A stretch of 15,804 bases of DNA, taken from assembly GCA_016297325.1 (NCBI GenBank), contig JAEDGW010000062.1, positions 1 through 15,804 on the forward strand, read 5' to 3'. Source of the stretch: Coprococcus sp. (GTDB lineage Bacteria > Bacillota > Clostridia > Lachnospirales > Lachnospiraceae). The notes under the pieces are model-generated. The model searched no databases and was not told the origin of the DNA. It saw nothing but the letters and a program-made list of their open reading frames with translations. Below, in pieces: positions 6,361 to 14,300 of this stretch (position 1 is its first letter; each line of letters opens with the position of its first letter). Position numbers and translations under genes: made by a program.

Positions 6361-7134
6361 TTACTGCTGTCTGTGCTTATCCATGATAAGTCTCAATCCC
6401 TGAAGGGTGAGATCAGGATCATACACATTTATACAGTCCGTGTTCTCGTAGATCATCTTGCCGAGTCCGCCTGTTGCAACAACCTTTATATTGTCGAGTC
6501 CCGACTCCTTCTTCATGCGTCTGACGATATACTCAGTCTGACCTATATATCCCATACATACACCGGCCTGCATACTTGATATGGTATCTTTGCAGAGTAT
6601 GGTATCCGGAACCTTTATCTCTATCTCAGGCAGCTTTGCAGTGCCCGTCCAGAGAGCATTTGCGATAATTCTGATTCCAGGGGATGTAACCTCCGCTGTA
6701 AATGCGCCCTCTCCGTTTATGAGATCATATGTCGTAGCTGTTCCAAAATCTACGGTAAGCACAGGACCGCCATATATGTAATAGGCCGCCACAGCGTCAA
6801 CTATTCTGTCCGCACCAAGCTGCTTTGGATTTGGCAGAGCAATATTTATACCGGTCTTGACACCCGGCTCAACTATAAGTGGTGTTATCCCAAAATATTT
6901 CTTGATTCCATTCACAAGTGAATGCATTATCTTTGGCACAACTGAGGCTATGATAACCTCGTCGATCACATCCGTAGAAAGATGTCTCATTCGCAGCAGC
7001 TCACACAGAAATACTCCATACTCATCAGATGTACGTGATATACCTGTAGTCATTCGAAATGTTTTCTCAAGTTTCGCTCCATCGAACAATCCGATGGTAA
7101 TATTTGTATTTCCCGCATCAATAGCAAATAACAT
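6361..7134 (-). CDS. coaX: Type III pantothenate kinase
   Basis: CoaX phosphorylates pantothenate, the first step of coenzyme A synthesis, and belongs to the ASKHA fold rather than the CoaA family. The 257 residues show DAGNTNITIGLFDG at 6-19 with the catalytic Asp6, the GADR motif at 107-110, TVDFGTATTYDLI at 127-139 and a late ATGGLG. These are the ordered hallmark motifs and the length is normal. AAGGGA lies about 9 nt before the ATG at 7134. The gene is 39 nt downstream of the small uncharacterised gene, so it probably belongs to the same transcript as dapB and dusB. Confidence 0.96.
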   Translation of the reverse strand: MLFAIDAGNTNITIGLFDGAKLEKTFRMTTGISRTSDEYGVFLCELLRMRHLSTDVIDEVIIASVVPKIMHSLVNGIKKYFGITPLIVEPGVKTGINIALPNPKQLGADRIVDAVAAYYIYGGPVLTVDFGTATTYDLINGEGAFTAEVTSPGIRIIANALWTGTAKLPEIEIKVPDTILCKDTISSMQAGVCMGYIGQTEYIVRRMKKESGLDNIKVVATGGLGKMIYENTDCINVYDPDLTLQGLRLIMDKHRQQ

Positions 7135-7173
7135 GATCTAATTCCCTTCCTGATCATTTTTTATTCATGATTA

Positions 7174-7539
7174 TCAGTCCTGAATGAGACTGTTCACATC
7201 AACACCCTGTATAAATACTTTGTAGAAAAGTTCAAGGCTCTGAAAAAGCTCCCTCTTGTCATTCTGGATCTTCTTTACCTTGAGGCCGCACCCTATATCA
7301 TCGAAAAGCAGATCGTCCTCAAGTGCTCTTGTCTGTATCTTCAGATTGCCTTCTGAATCAAATACAAGCATAAATATGCCTCCGACCTCCTGAGTAAATG
7401 CACCACACATCGCATGAAGCTCATCCTTTATCTCGTCCGGAAGCTTGCTGAAATCTTTGTTCAGATAAAATTTCTGGTTGTATATGGAACTGGCGCAGAG
7501 CACCAGCTCTCCATCCTCTGTTCTGGTTGAAATATCCAT
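7174..7539 (-). CDS. Uncharacterised 121-residue protein (resembles DUF6145)
   Basis: I do not recognise a function. The 121-residue protein is soluble, with no signal peptide or membrane segment. It alternates beta-like and charged stretches: GELVLCASSIYNQKFYL near the start, GGIFMLVFDSEGNLKIQT in the middle, then an acidic DDLLFDDIGC segment and a hydrophobic ELFYKVFIQG end. This suggests a compact mixed alpha/beta fold. From memory it resembles DUF6145 proteins of Lachnospiraceae; that link is unverified. It is a real gene: AGGAG lies 5 nt before its ATG, and it sits 8 nt after dapB and 39 nt before coaX in the same direction with similar codon use. Association with dapB and coaX gives no clear functional hint. 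Confidence 0.8.
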   Translation of the reverse strand: MDISTRTEDGELVLCASSIYNQKFYLNKDFSKLPDEIKDELHAMCGAFTQEVGGIFMLVFDSEGNLKIQTRALEDDLLFDDIGCGLKVKKIQNDKRELFQSLELFYKVFIQGVDVNSLIQD

Positions 7540-7547
7540 ACGCTCTC

Positions 7548-8303
7548 CTAACCTATCACGTCTGCCATGTCATACATTCCAGCCGGCTTACCCTTGAGGA
7601 ACTTACCTGCCTCCACAGCGCCTTTTGCAAATACTGACTTTGAATATGCAGTGTGCTTGAACTCTATGACTTCATCTATTCCGGCAAATATAACCTCATG
7701 CTCGCCAACTATGGTTCCTCCACGTACAGCAGATATACCAAGTTCCTTCTTGTCTCTCTTCTTTCTTACCTGGCTTCTGTCATACACATACTCATACTGC
7801 TCATCGCATGCCTCGTTGATCGAATCAGCCAGGGCAAGAGCTGTTCCTGACGGAGCATCCACCTTCTGGTTGTGGTGCTTCTCAACTATCTCTATGTCAT
7901 ATCCTGCTGGAGAGAACACCTTTGCAGCATCCTTGAGGAGCTTCATAAGGGTATTTATTCCAAGTGACATATTCGCTGACTTAAGAACAGCCACGCTTTC
8001 ACTGCTCTTTTTAACCTTCTCGAGCTGTTCATCACTGAGTCCTGTGGTGCAGAGCACAACCGGTATCTGTCTTCTCACGCTGTAGTCAAGAAGCTTGTCC
8101 ACCGCTGCTGCCGCTGCAAAATCTATGATAACATCCGCATCCACATCACATGCATCTATGTCTGTAAATACAGGATATCCATTGTCCCTGTTGTCAACCA
8201 CATCTATTCCTGCCACGATCTCCGCATCAGGATCATTTGCTGCTATTCCTGTTATCACCTGACCCATCCTGCCGTTGCAGCCATGCATTATTATCTTTAC
8301 CAT
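7548..8303 (-). CDS. dapB: 4-hydroxy-tetrahydrodipicolinate reductase
   Basis: DapB reduces the product of DapA to tetrahydrodipicolinate with NAD(P)H, the second committed step to diaminopimelate and lysine. The start at 8303 gives 251 residues, beginning VKIIMHGCNGRMGQ with the Rossmann motif GCNGRMG at 8-14. The catalytic segment EKHHNQKVDAPSGT (141-154) carries the His pair, Lys147 and the DAPSGT substrate loop. An in-frame ATG-less extension upstream to 8420 reads through non-homologous sequence, whereas the chosen ATG has GGAGG 9 nt upstream and begins at the family's usual point. It follows dapA after a strong terminator, so it probably needs its own promoter; I could not identify a convincing one in its 150-nt leader. 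Confidence 0.95.
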   Translation of the reverse strand: MVKIIMHGCNGRMGQVITGIAANDPDAEIVAGIDVVDNRDNGYPVFTDIDACDVDADVIIDFAAAAAVDKLLDYSVRRQIPVVLCTTGLSDEQLEKVKKSSESVAVLKSANMSLGINTLMKLLKDAAKVFSPAGYDIEIVEKHHNQKVDAPSGTALALADSINEACDEQYEYVYDRSQVRKKRDKKELGISAVRGGTIVGEHEVIFAGIDEVIEFKHTAYSKSVFAKGAVEAGKFLKGKPAGMYDMADVIG

Positions 8304-8405
8304 CTGTTTATTCCTCCATCTGTTCATTTGTATCATTGTAAGACCTATATGATCTGTTATAATTATCCGTATTTTCCAGATATCCGTCTGTAATCTGGAC
8401 ATGTA

Positions 8406-8443
8406 CACCATTTTACACATTTAAGCCTCATTGTGCAATGGTG
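8406..8443. repeat. Imperfect inverted repeat in the dapB leader
   Basis: CACCATT (8406-8412) and AATGGTG (8437-8443) are exact inverted arms. The next inner bases TTACACA and TTGTGC continue the pairing with one bulge. The element lies just after the dapA terminator in the transcribed direction and before dapB. It could be an operator or a leader hairpin; there is no T-tract. Confidence 0.4.
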
Positions 8444-8449
8444 ATATAC

Positions 8450-8482
8450 AAAAAATGTCTGCAGCAGGCAGCTGCAGACATT
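8450..8482 (-). terminator. Intrinsic terminator of dapA
   Basis: Perfect 11-bp stem AATGTCTGCAG/CTGCAGACATT with a 7-nt loop, followed on the minus strand by a run of Ts (TTTTTT including the stem end). It begins 26 nt after the dapA stop and separates dapA from dapB. Confidence 0.92.
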
Positions 8483-8508
8483 GATATTATTCACAGATCA
8501 TCTGTGAT

Positions 8509-9393
8509 CTAGAGCACTCCGTACTCTTCCATAGCCTTTTTAAGTCTCTCTACGTTCTGTGGCTCCATCTCTGTAAGTGGCATCCTCATAGTGCCGTCAC
8601 ACATTCCAAGAAGTTCTACAGCCTTCTTTACAGGAATTGGGTTGACCTCACAGAACAGTGCATTACACAGGTCGATGGCCTTTAACTGAAGGTCAAGGCT
8701 TCCCTGGACATCACCATCAAGATACTTCTGTACCATATTGTGAACATCCTCAGGAATGATATTCGCTGTAACAGAGATAACTCCCTTTCCTCCGAGTGAG
8801 AGAAGTGGAACTACCTGATCGTCATTGCCTGAGTAGATATCTATGCATCCCTTTGCAAGGCTTGCAAGCTTCACAACCTGGCTGATATTGCCCGATGCTT
8901 CCTTGATTCCCACAATGTTTGGAACATTCTGTGCAAGATATACTGCTGTCTCAGGCTGTATATTGCAGCCTGTACGTGATGGCACATTGTACAGAATGAT
9001 AGGGACATTTACAGAGTTTGCAACTGCTGTGAAATGTGCTATAAGTCCGTTCTGGGTTGCCTTATTGTAGTATGGTGTAACTACCAGGAGTCCATCGACT
9101 CCGTAGCTCTCAGCCTCTGTTGAAAGATATATAGCTGTAGCCGTACAGTTTGATCCTGTTCCTGCGATAACTTTGATCCTGTGATCCGCAAATTCAACAC
9201 ACTTCTTTACAGTCTCAAGATGCTCCTCATGTGAAAGTGTTGAAGCCTCTCCTGTTGTTCCACAGATAACTATGGCATCTGTTTTATGTGCAATGTGGTA
9301 CTCCACAAGCTCCTTGAGCTTATCGTAATCCACATCTCCATTCTCCAAAAAAGGTGTTACAAGTGCAACTGCTGATCCAGTAAAAATTGACAT
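8509..9393 (-). CDS. dapA: 4-hydroxy-tetrahydrodipicolinate synthase
   Basis: DapA condenses pyruvate with aspartate semialdehyde, the branch point into diaminopimelate and lysine. The 294-residue TIM-barrel protein has GTTGEAST at 45-52, the catalytic tyrosine in LYNVPSRTG (Tyr135, with Arg140 for substrate carboxylate) and the Schiff-base lysine Lys164 in VGIKEASGN. All key residues are intact. GGAGG sits about 8 nt before the ATG at 9393. It is monocistronic: a consensus promoter, a lysine riboswitch and a leader terminator precede it, and a strong terminator follows. Control by lysine at transcription is therefore expected. Confidence 0.97.
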   Translation of the reverse strand: MSIFTGSAVALVTPFLENGDVDYDKLKELVEYHIAHKTDAIVICGTTGEASTLSHEEHLETVKKCVEFADHRIKVIAGTGSNCTATAIYLSTEAESYGVDGLLVVTPYYNKATQNGLIAHFTAVANSVNVPIILYNVPSRTGCNIQPETAVYLAQNVPNIVGIKEASGNISQVVKLASLAKGCIDIYSGNDDQVVPLLSLGGKGVISVTANIIPEDVHNMVQKYLDGDVQGSLDLQLKAIDLCNALFCEVNPIPVKKAVELLGMCDGTMRMPLTEMEPQNVERLKKAMEEYGVL

Positions 9394-9458
9394 ATTGTCA
9401 TCCTCCTTATAAAAAATAGTTGATACAATATAGCATATATTTCAGAATATAAAGTCAT

Positions 9459-9487
9459 AAAAAACGGGCTGACAAAAAGCCAGCCCA
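9459..9487 (-). terminator. Lysine-riboswitch terminator upstream of dapA
   Basis: On the minus strand TGGGCTGGC pairs with GTCAGCCCG (including wobble pairs) across a TTTTT loop and is followed by TTTTTT. It lies 20 nt after the lysine aptamer and about 65 nt before the dapA start, as expected for the expression platform of a transcriptional off-switch. Confidence 0.9.
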
Positions 9488-9507
9488 TAAAAATCTTAAT
9501 TCTTATA

Positions 9508-9668
9508 AGTAGCTCTCCATCCTTAGATGACAGTCATACAGTTCTTAGCTGCACAACCAGCGGCGAATCGTGTGGACAATTCACAACTTCGGCGGTTTCC
9601 CCTTTCAACAGACATCATCTACAACCACATGTATCAATCTGCATACTGATAAATCCCGCGCCTCTACT
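9508..9668 (-). promoter_or_regulatory. Lysine riboswitch (L-box) controlling dapA
   Basis: Read on the minus strand, this 161-nt leader shows the conserved L-box blocks in order: AGTAGAGGCGCGG at the 5' end, AGTA, TGAAAGGGGAAACCGCCGAAG, the pseudoknot-region stem GGTTGTGCAGCTAAGAACTG, and GGAGAGCTACT at the 3' end. P1 closes by AGTAG (9664-9668) with CTACT (9508-9512). Known members bind lysine and favour the terminator, here found directly downstream. The promoter at 9701-9729 and dapA at 9393 frame it, so the target fits the ligand. Confidence 0.94.
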
Positions 9669-9700
9669 ATATTGTATTCAGTTAAACCTTAGATAGTGCT

Positions 9701-9729
9701 ACTATATCATCGCAAATGACATATGTCAA
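9701..9729 (-). promoter_or_regulatory. Sigma-A promoter of the riboswitch-dapA unit
   Basis: Minus-strand TTGACA (9724-9729), exactly 17 nt, TATAGT (9701-9706). The predicted start near 9694 leaves about 25 nt before the lysine aptamer and a leader of about 300 nt before dapA. Confidence 0.85.
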
Positions 9730-9778
9730 CAGGATATTTGTCTTTCCTCCCGTTTACGCGGGGATAAGGAGCAGGCGC

Positions 9779-10411
9779 CTACTCAAGGCATTCCATCTTG
9801 CTCACTGATACTTCATATGCCACCTTGCTCACCACCTGGTCGCCATCCACACGTTTCTGATATTCGCGGCTCTGTATCCTGCCCCATATCGCCACATGTT
9901 CTCCTACCTGCAGCTTTCCTGCAAACCGGGCATTTCTGCCCCAGCATATGCAAGGTATGTAATCACTCTTGCCGTAGGCCCTGTTCACCGCCAGCAGCAC
10001 ATCTGCTATCTCTCTTCCAAGCGGCGTCATCCTGTACACAGGTGCTTTACATATGTACCCGTCCAGATATATCTGATTTGGCTTGTTTTCCTCCTCAGCC
10101 TCCTCATCATCAATCTGTTCAATCTCTCTGACAAACACAGATAGTATAAGACGGTTCTTCGTCTCCTCATGCTTATTGTAAGACCTGAACTGTCCCTTCG
10201 CCATGATCTTCTCTCCGATATGGGACTCGTTCACGTCAAACAATCTGTCTGACACCATAAGTGGGATAACATCATAAGCATCGCTCAATCTGCTGACCAT
10301 CAGATCTACCATGTAGAATCCCTCGCCAAATATTTCATGGCTAAATGTGAATTCCGATGTTATCTCTCCTGCTACTACTACCTGATTGTTGTTCAATGTT
10401 TTTTCAGTCAT
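9779..10411 (-). CDS. SSB-like protein with two OB folds in tandem
   Basis: This 210-residue protein ends in a recognisable single-stranded DNA-binding (SSB) OB fold: residues about 113-208 include YRMTPLGREIADVLLAVNR (126-144), the YIPCICWGRNA strand and GEHVAIWGRIQSREYQK. The first half, about residues 9-99, looks like a diverged second OB fold (VVVAGEITSEF, IGEKIMAKGQFRSY, LSVFVREIEQI), joined by an acidic linker DDEEAEEEN at 101-109. The acidic SSB tail that recruits partners is missing; the protein ends KMECLE. A longer reading to 10444 is possible, but GGAGGG 7 nt before the ATG at 10411 decides the start. It follows the RNA methyltransferase by 82 nt and is downstream of dnaE, consistent with a role in DNA metabolism. 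It is probably a paralogue, not the replicative SSB. Confidence 0.85.
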   Translation of the reverse strand: MTEKTLNNNQVVVAGEITSEFTFSHEIFGEGFYMVDLMVSRLSDAYDVIPLMVSDRLFDVNESHIGEKIMAKGQFRSYNKHEETKNRLILSVFVREIEQIDDEEAEEENKPNQIYLDGYICKAPVYRMTPLGREIADVLLAVNRAYGKSDYIPCICWGRNARFAGKLQVGEHVAIWGRIQSREYQKRVDGDQVVSKVAYEVSVSKMECLE

Positions 10412-10493
10412 ATTTTCTCCCTCCGTTACAACAAACTTTTGCATACTTTAAAAGCTATGCCGGTATTCCGGAAAATATGACGTCTTGTTTAAT

Positions 10494-11300
10494 CTAGTTT
10501 TGTCGGCCACATTTTCGCTGTCTCATGGCCTCATACGACAAAAGAGTCGCTGAGATGGCAGCATTCAGTGATTCGACTTTTCCCTCCATCGGAATCCGAA
10601 GTAATCTGTCAGAAGTAGACGAGATCTCGTCCGACAGGCCATTTCCCTCGTTGCCTATGAGAAATGCCGTCTTCTCAGGAAAATGTATGTCATACAGGTC
10701 ATCCCCATCCAGATGTGCGCCGTACACTACCACACCGGTATTCTTGAGTCCTTCTATCGTGAGGACCAGATCCTCACTCTGTATAAAAGGAACCCTGAAT
10801 ATTGCTCCCATGGTTGATCTGACAACCTTAGGATTGTAAGGATCACACGAACCCGGTCCTATTATGACCGCGGTTATCCCTGCAGCCTCTGCGCTCCTGA
10901 ATATGGTTCCCATGTTGCCCGGATCCTGGAGCGTGTCAAGGACGAGATAGGTCTCTCTGTCGCTCTTTCCGCACACGTCATCCACACCGTAATGAAAACA
11001 CTCAACCACAGCAAGACACCCCTGCGGGGTCTTCGTCTGCGACACTCCTGCAAACACACTGTCGCTTAATATCACAGGATCTGCCACATCAAAGAACCCT
11101 TTTCGTCCAAGTTCGTCACCGTACTCCGCATACGCAGACTCCGACAGATATATCTCCTGTATCTTATCAACAGGTATCTCCCGGAACATTCGTATTCCCT
11201 CGACAAGAAACACATCCCGCTGTCTGCGAAGCTTCGCATCTTTGCCCAGCTTATTCAGTTCTTTCACCTTTGGATTGCTGTTCGCCGTAATTATATCCAC
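10494..11300 (-). CDS. SpoU/TrmH-family RNA 2'-O-methyltransferase (YsgA/RlmB-like)
   Basis: This family transfers methyl from SAM to a ribose 2'-OH of rRNA or tRNA using a knotted (SPOUT) fold. In this 268-residue protein the N-terminal region up to about 105 matches a SpoU substrate-binding domain (FLVEGIRMFRE at 31-41). The catalytic domain has motif 1 DPGNMGTIFRSAEAAG at 126-141 with Asn129 and Arg135, motif 2 FLIGNEGNGL at 213-222, and motif 3 IPMEGKVESLNAAISA at 236-251. The target nucleotide cannot be read from sequence. It starts with GTG at 11300; the AAGGAG ribosome site is made of the last codons of dnaE, whose stop is only 2 nt upstream, so translation is probably coupled. Confidence 0.92.
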   Translation of the reverse strand: MDIITANSNPKVKELNKLGKDAKLRRQRDVFLVEGIRMFREIPVDKIQEIYLSESAYAEYGDELGRKGFFDVADPVILSDSVFAGVSQTKTPQGCLAVVECFHYGVDDVCGKSDRETYLVLDTLQDPGNMGTIFRSAEAAGITAVIIGPGSCDPYNPKVVRSTMGAIFRVPFIQSEDLVLTIEGLKNTGVVVYGAHLDGDDLYDIHFPEKTAFLIGNEGNGLSDEISSTSDRLLRIPMEGKVESLNAAISATLLSYEAMRQRKCGRQN

Positions 11301-11302
11301 AA

Positions 11303-14300
11303 TTATCTCCTTCCAGGCTCCACATCTCTTATGAGAACCCTGTCTTTTCCGTATTCCATTTGAAGAGCTGCCACCACTCCGGAATTTTCATCCACGCAGA
11401 AACCTCTTCCCATGTTCTTGGCCTGGCGCGTTTTCTTAAGCTGCACATACACTGGACAACTGCCCTTGTACTCCTCAAGTATGGATATAAATCCAGACTC
11501 ATTCTTTGTATACTCCGCAACATCTTCAAAGAGAACCCAGAGCTGCTTTGTGCTCTGCTTTGCCTCTGGTCTGTTCTTTGGAGTCCATGTATTTCTGCCG
11601 GCAAATGCTGCTCCATTTGCCGCATCCTCAAATGTCATGAGTTCTGAGAGAAGCAGCTTGTTCTCCTTCTCACCGATACTTGCCCGGCCCTTGATAAACA
11701 CCCTGTTGTCAACCAGAAGCTTGTCTCTGAACCTCTCAAAATCCCTAGGAAATACCGTGACCTCTATCTGCCCGTAGAGATCCTCTATCGTCACATAGGC
11801 CATATTCTGGTTCTTCTTCGTAAGTTTCACTGAGACATCAGTTATTATACCGCCCACGACATATACTTCATTGTCCCTGAGGCGCTGCACCTCACTCTCA
11901 AGCTGTTCCTGGGCTTCATCGCTGCCTTCCTCTTCCTCGACCACAAATTCAGTGGACTGAGCCGTACATGTTCTGCGCATGAGATCCGCAAATTTCTCAA
12001 GCGGATGTCCCGATATATATACACCGAGCACAGCCTTCTCAAGCGACAGTTTCTCTGTATCCGGATATTCCTCCACATCCGGGTATGGCACCTGTACGCT
12101 CTCCGCAAATTCGTCTCCCATGAAATCAAACAGAGACATCTGTCCGGATTCCCTGTTCTTGCGCTCTCTGGCTGCAGCATCTGATATAGCAGGAAGAGCC
12201 ATGAGCATCTGTCTTCTGTTTGCACCCATTCCGTCAAATGCACCGCTCTCTATGAGAGCCTCAACAGTCTTTTTATTCGTATCCTTAGCAGGCATCCTGG
12301 TCAGGAAATCCCTTAAGTCCTTAAATGGGCCATTCTTCTCCCTCTCCTGCACCACACGGTCTATGACAGCCGCACCGACACTCTTGATGCCGGAAAGTCC
12401 ATATCTTATCTTTCCGTCACTTATGGAGAACTTTGCCACGCCCTCGTTTATATCAGGCGGAAGTATCTGAACACCCATCTGCCTGCACACGCTTATATAT
12501 TTTGCAACCTTGCCATTGTTGTCAAGAACCGACGACATGAGAGCCGCCATGAACTCAACCGGATAGTAGTATTTGAGATATGCCGTCTGCGCTGCCAGGA
12601 CCGCATACGCCACCGAATGGGACTTGTTGAATGCGTACTCGGCAAATTTTGTCATCTCGTCAAATATCTTATTTGCCACATCTTCAGATATTCCATTTGC
12701 CACGCAGCCTGGAACGTTCAGCTCTTTGTTGCCATATACAAAGTTCTTGCGCTCCTTCTCCATCTCCTCCGGCTTTTTCTTTGCCATGGCACGTCTAACC
12801 AGGTCGCTTCGTCCGAGAGTGTAGCCTGCAAGCTTCATTACGATCTGCATAACCTGCTCCTGATAAATGATACAGCCATATGTCGGCTCAAGTATCTCCT
12901 CAAGCTCCGGCGTGTCATATGTGACCAGACTGCGATTCTCTTTTCCACGAATATAGTCATCTATGAACTGCATCGGGCCGGGTCTGAAAAGTGCCACACC
13001 GGCGATGACATCATCCAGGCTCTGAGGCTTCAGTTTCATCATGAAATTCTTCATGCCCTGACTTTCAAGCTGGAACATACCCTCTGTTTTTCCCTGACTC
13101 ATAAGGCCAAGTATGTTCGGATCATCATAATCTATGTTGTCAATGTCCAGATCTTTTCCCGTGGTCTCTTTTATAAGCTTTACTGTATCCTGTATCACAG
13201 TTGCCGTTCTAAGACCCAGGAAATCCATCTTGAGCATTCCAAGATGCTCGACTGTATTCTTCTCAAACTGAGTGACCACCGCACCCTCGGCGCCAACCGA
13301 AAGCGGTGCATACTCCTCTATAGCCTCTCTGCCTATAACGACACCCGCCGCATGCATTCCGGCATTTCTAGGAAGTCCTTCAAGCTTCTTTGCTATATCA
13401 ACCAGCTTCTTGATCTCGTCAGAGCTGTTATACATATCCTGGAAATCCTTGCTTGTCTTAAGCGCTATGTCGATCGTCATATCATTTTCCGCAGGGATCG
13501 CCTTTGCAAGTGCATCACACAGAGAGTAAGGAAGATCCATGGCACGCCCCACATCCCTGATAACGTTTCTAGCTCCCATCGTCTGGTAAGCTATGATCTG
13601 TGTAACACACTCCTCGCCATATTTCTTCACACAATAATCTATAACTTCCTGCCTTCTTATGTAGCAGAAATCTATATCTATATCCGGCATGGATACTCTC
13701 TCTGGATTGAGGAATCTTTCAAAGAGCAGATTGTACTGCAGTGGTTCTATTGTTGTGATATCCAGGCAGTATGCCACCACGCTTCCAACCGCAGAGCCTC
13801 GTCCCGGTCCAACAGCTATCCCGTGTGTCTTTGCAAAATGGATAAAATCCCACACTATGAGGAAATAATCCACAAATCCCATGCTCTTTATGACAGAGAG
13901 CTCATAGTCTATTCTGGAGCGCACCTCATATCCCTTGTCTCCCTCATGGAAATTCTCGCTATCTGCAAATGATATCCCGTACTTCTTTTCCATGCCCTCG
14001 TATACAAGCTTCTCAAGATATTCCTCTGCGGTATATCCCTCAGGCACGTCAAATCTCGGCACCTTCTGTTCGCCAAATACTATATTTACATTGCATCTCC
14101 CAGCTATCTTGTGGGTATTTTCCAGTGCCTCAAGCGCATAAGGAAAAAGTTCCGCCATCTCCTCTTTGGATTTCAGGTAATACTGGCCCCCTGTATAACG
14201 CATTCTGTTCTCATCCTGAACCTTGCGGTTTGTCTGTATACAGAGAAGGACATCGTGAGCCTCCCAATCCTCTGCATATATATAATGCGAATCATTCGTG

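Noticed and set aside
9730..9778. Terminator hairpin after the SSB-like gene
   Set aside because: CCCG/CGGG with flanking TCC/GGA pairs is imperfect and has no T-tract on the minus strand. I could not support a terminator there.
12617..13972. 451-codon plus-strand open frame opposite dnaE
   Set aside because: It lies wholly antisense to conserved dnaE palm and finger coding sequence, has no convincing ribosome site and its translation looks like no protein family: a shadow frame.
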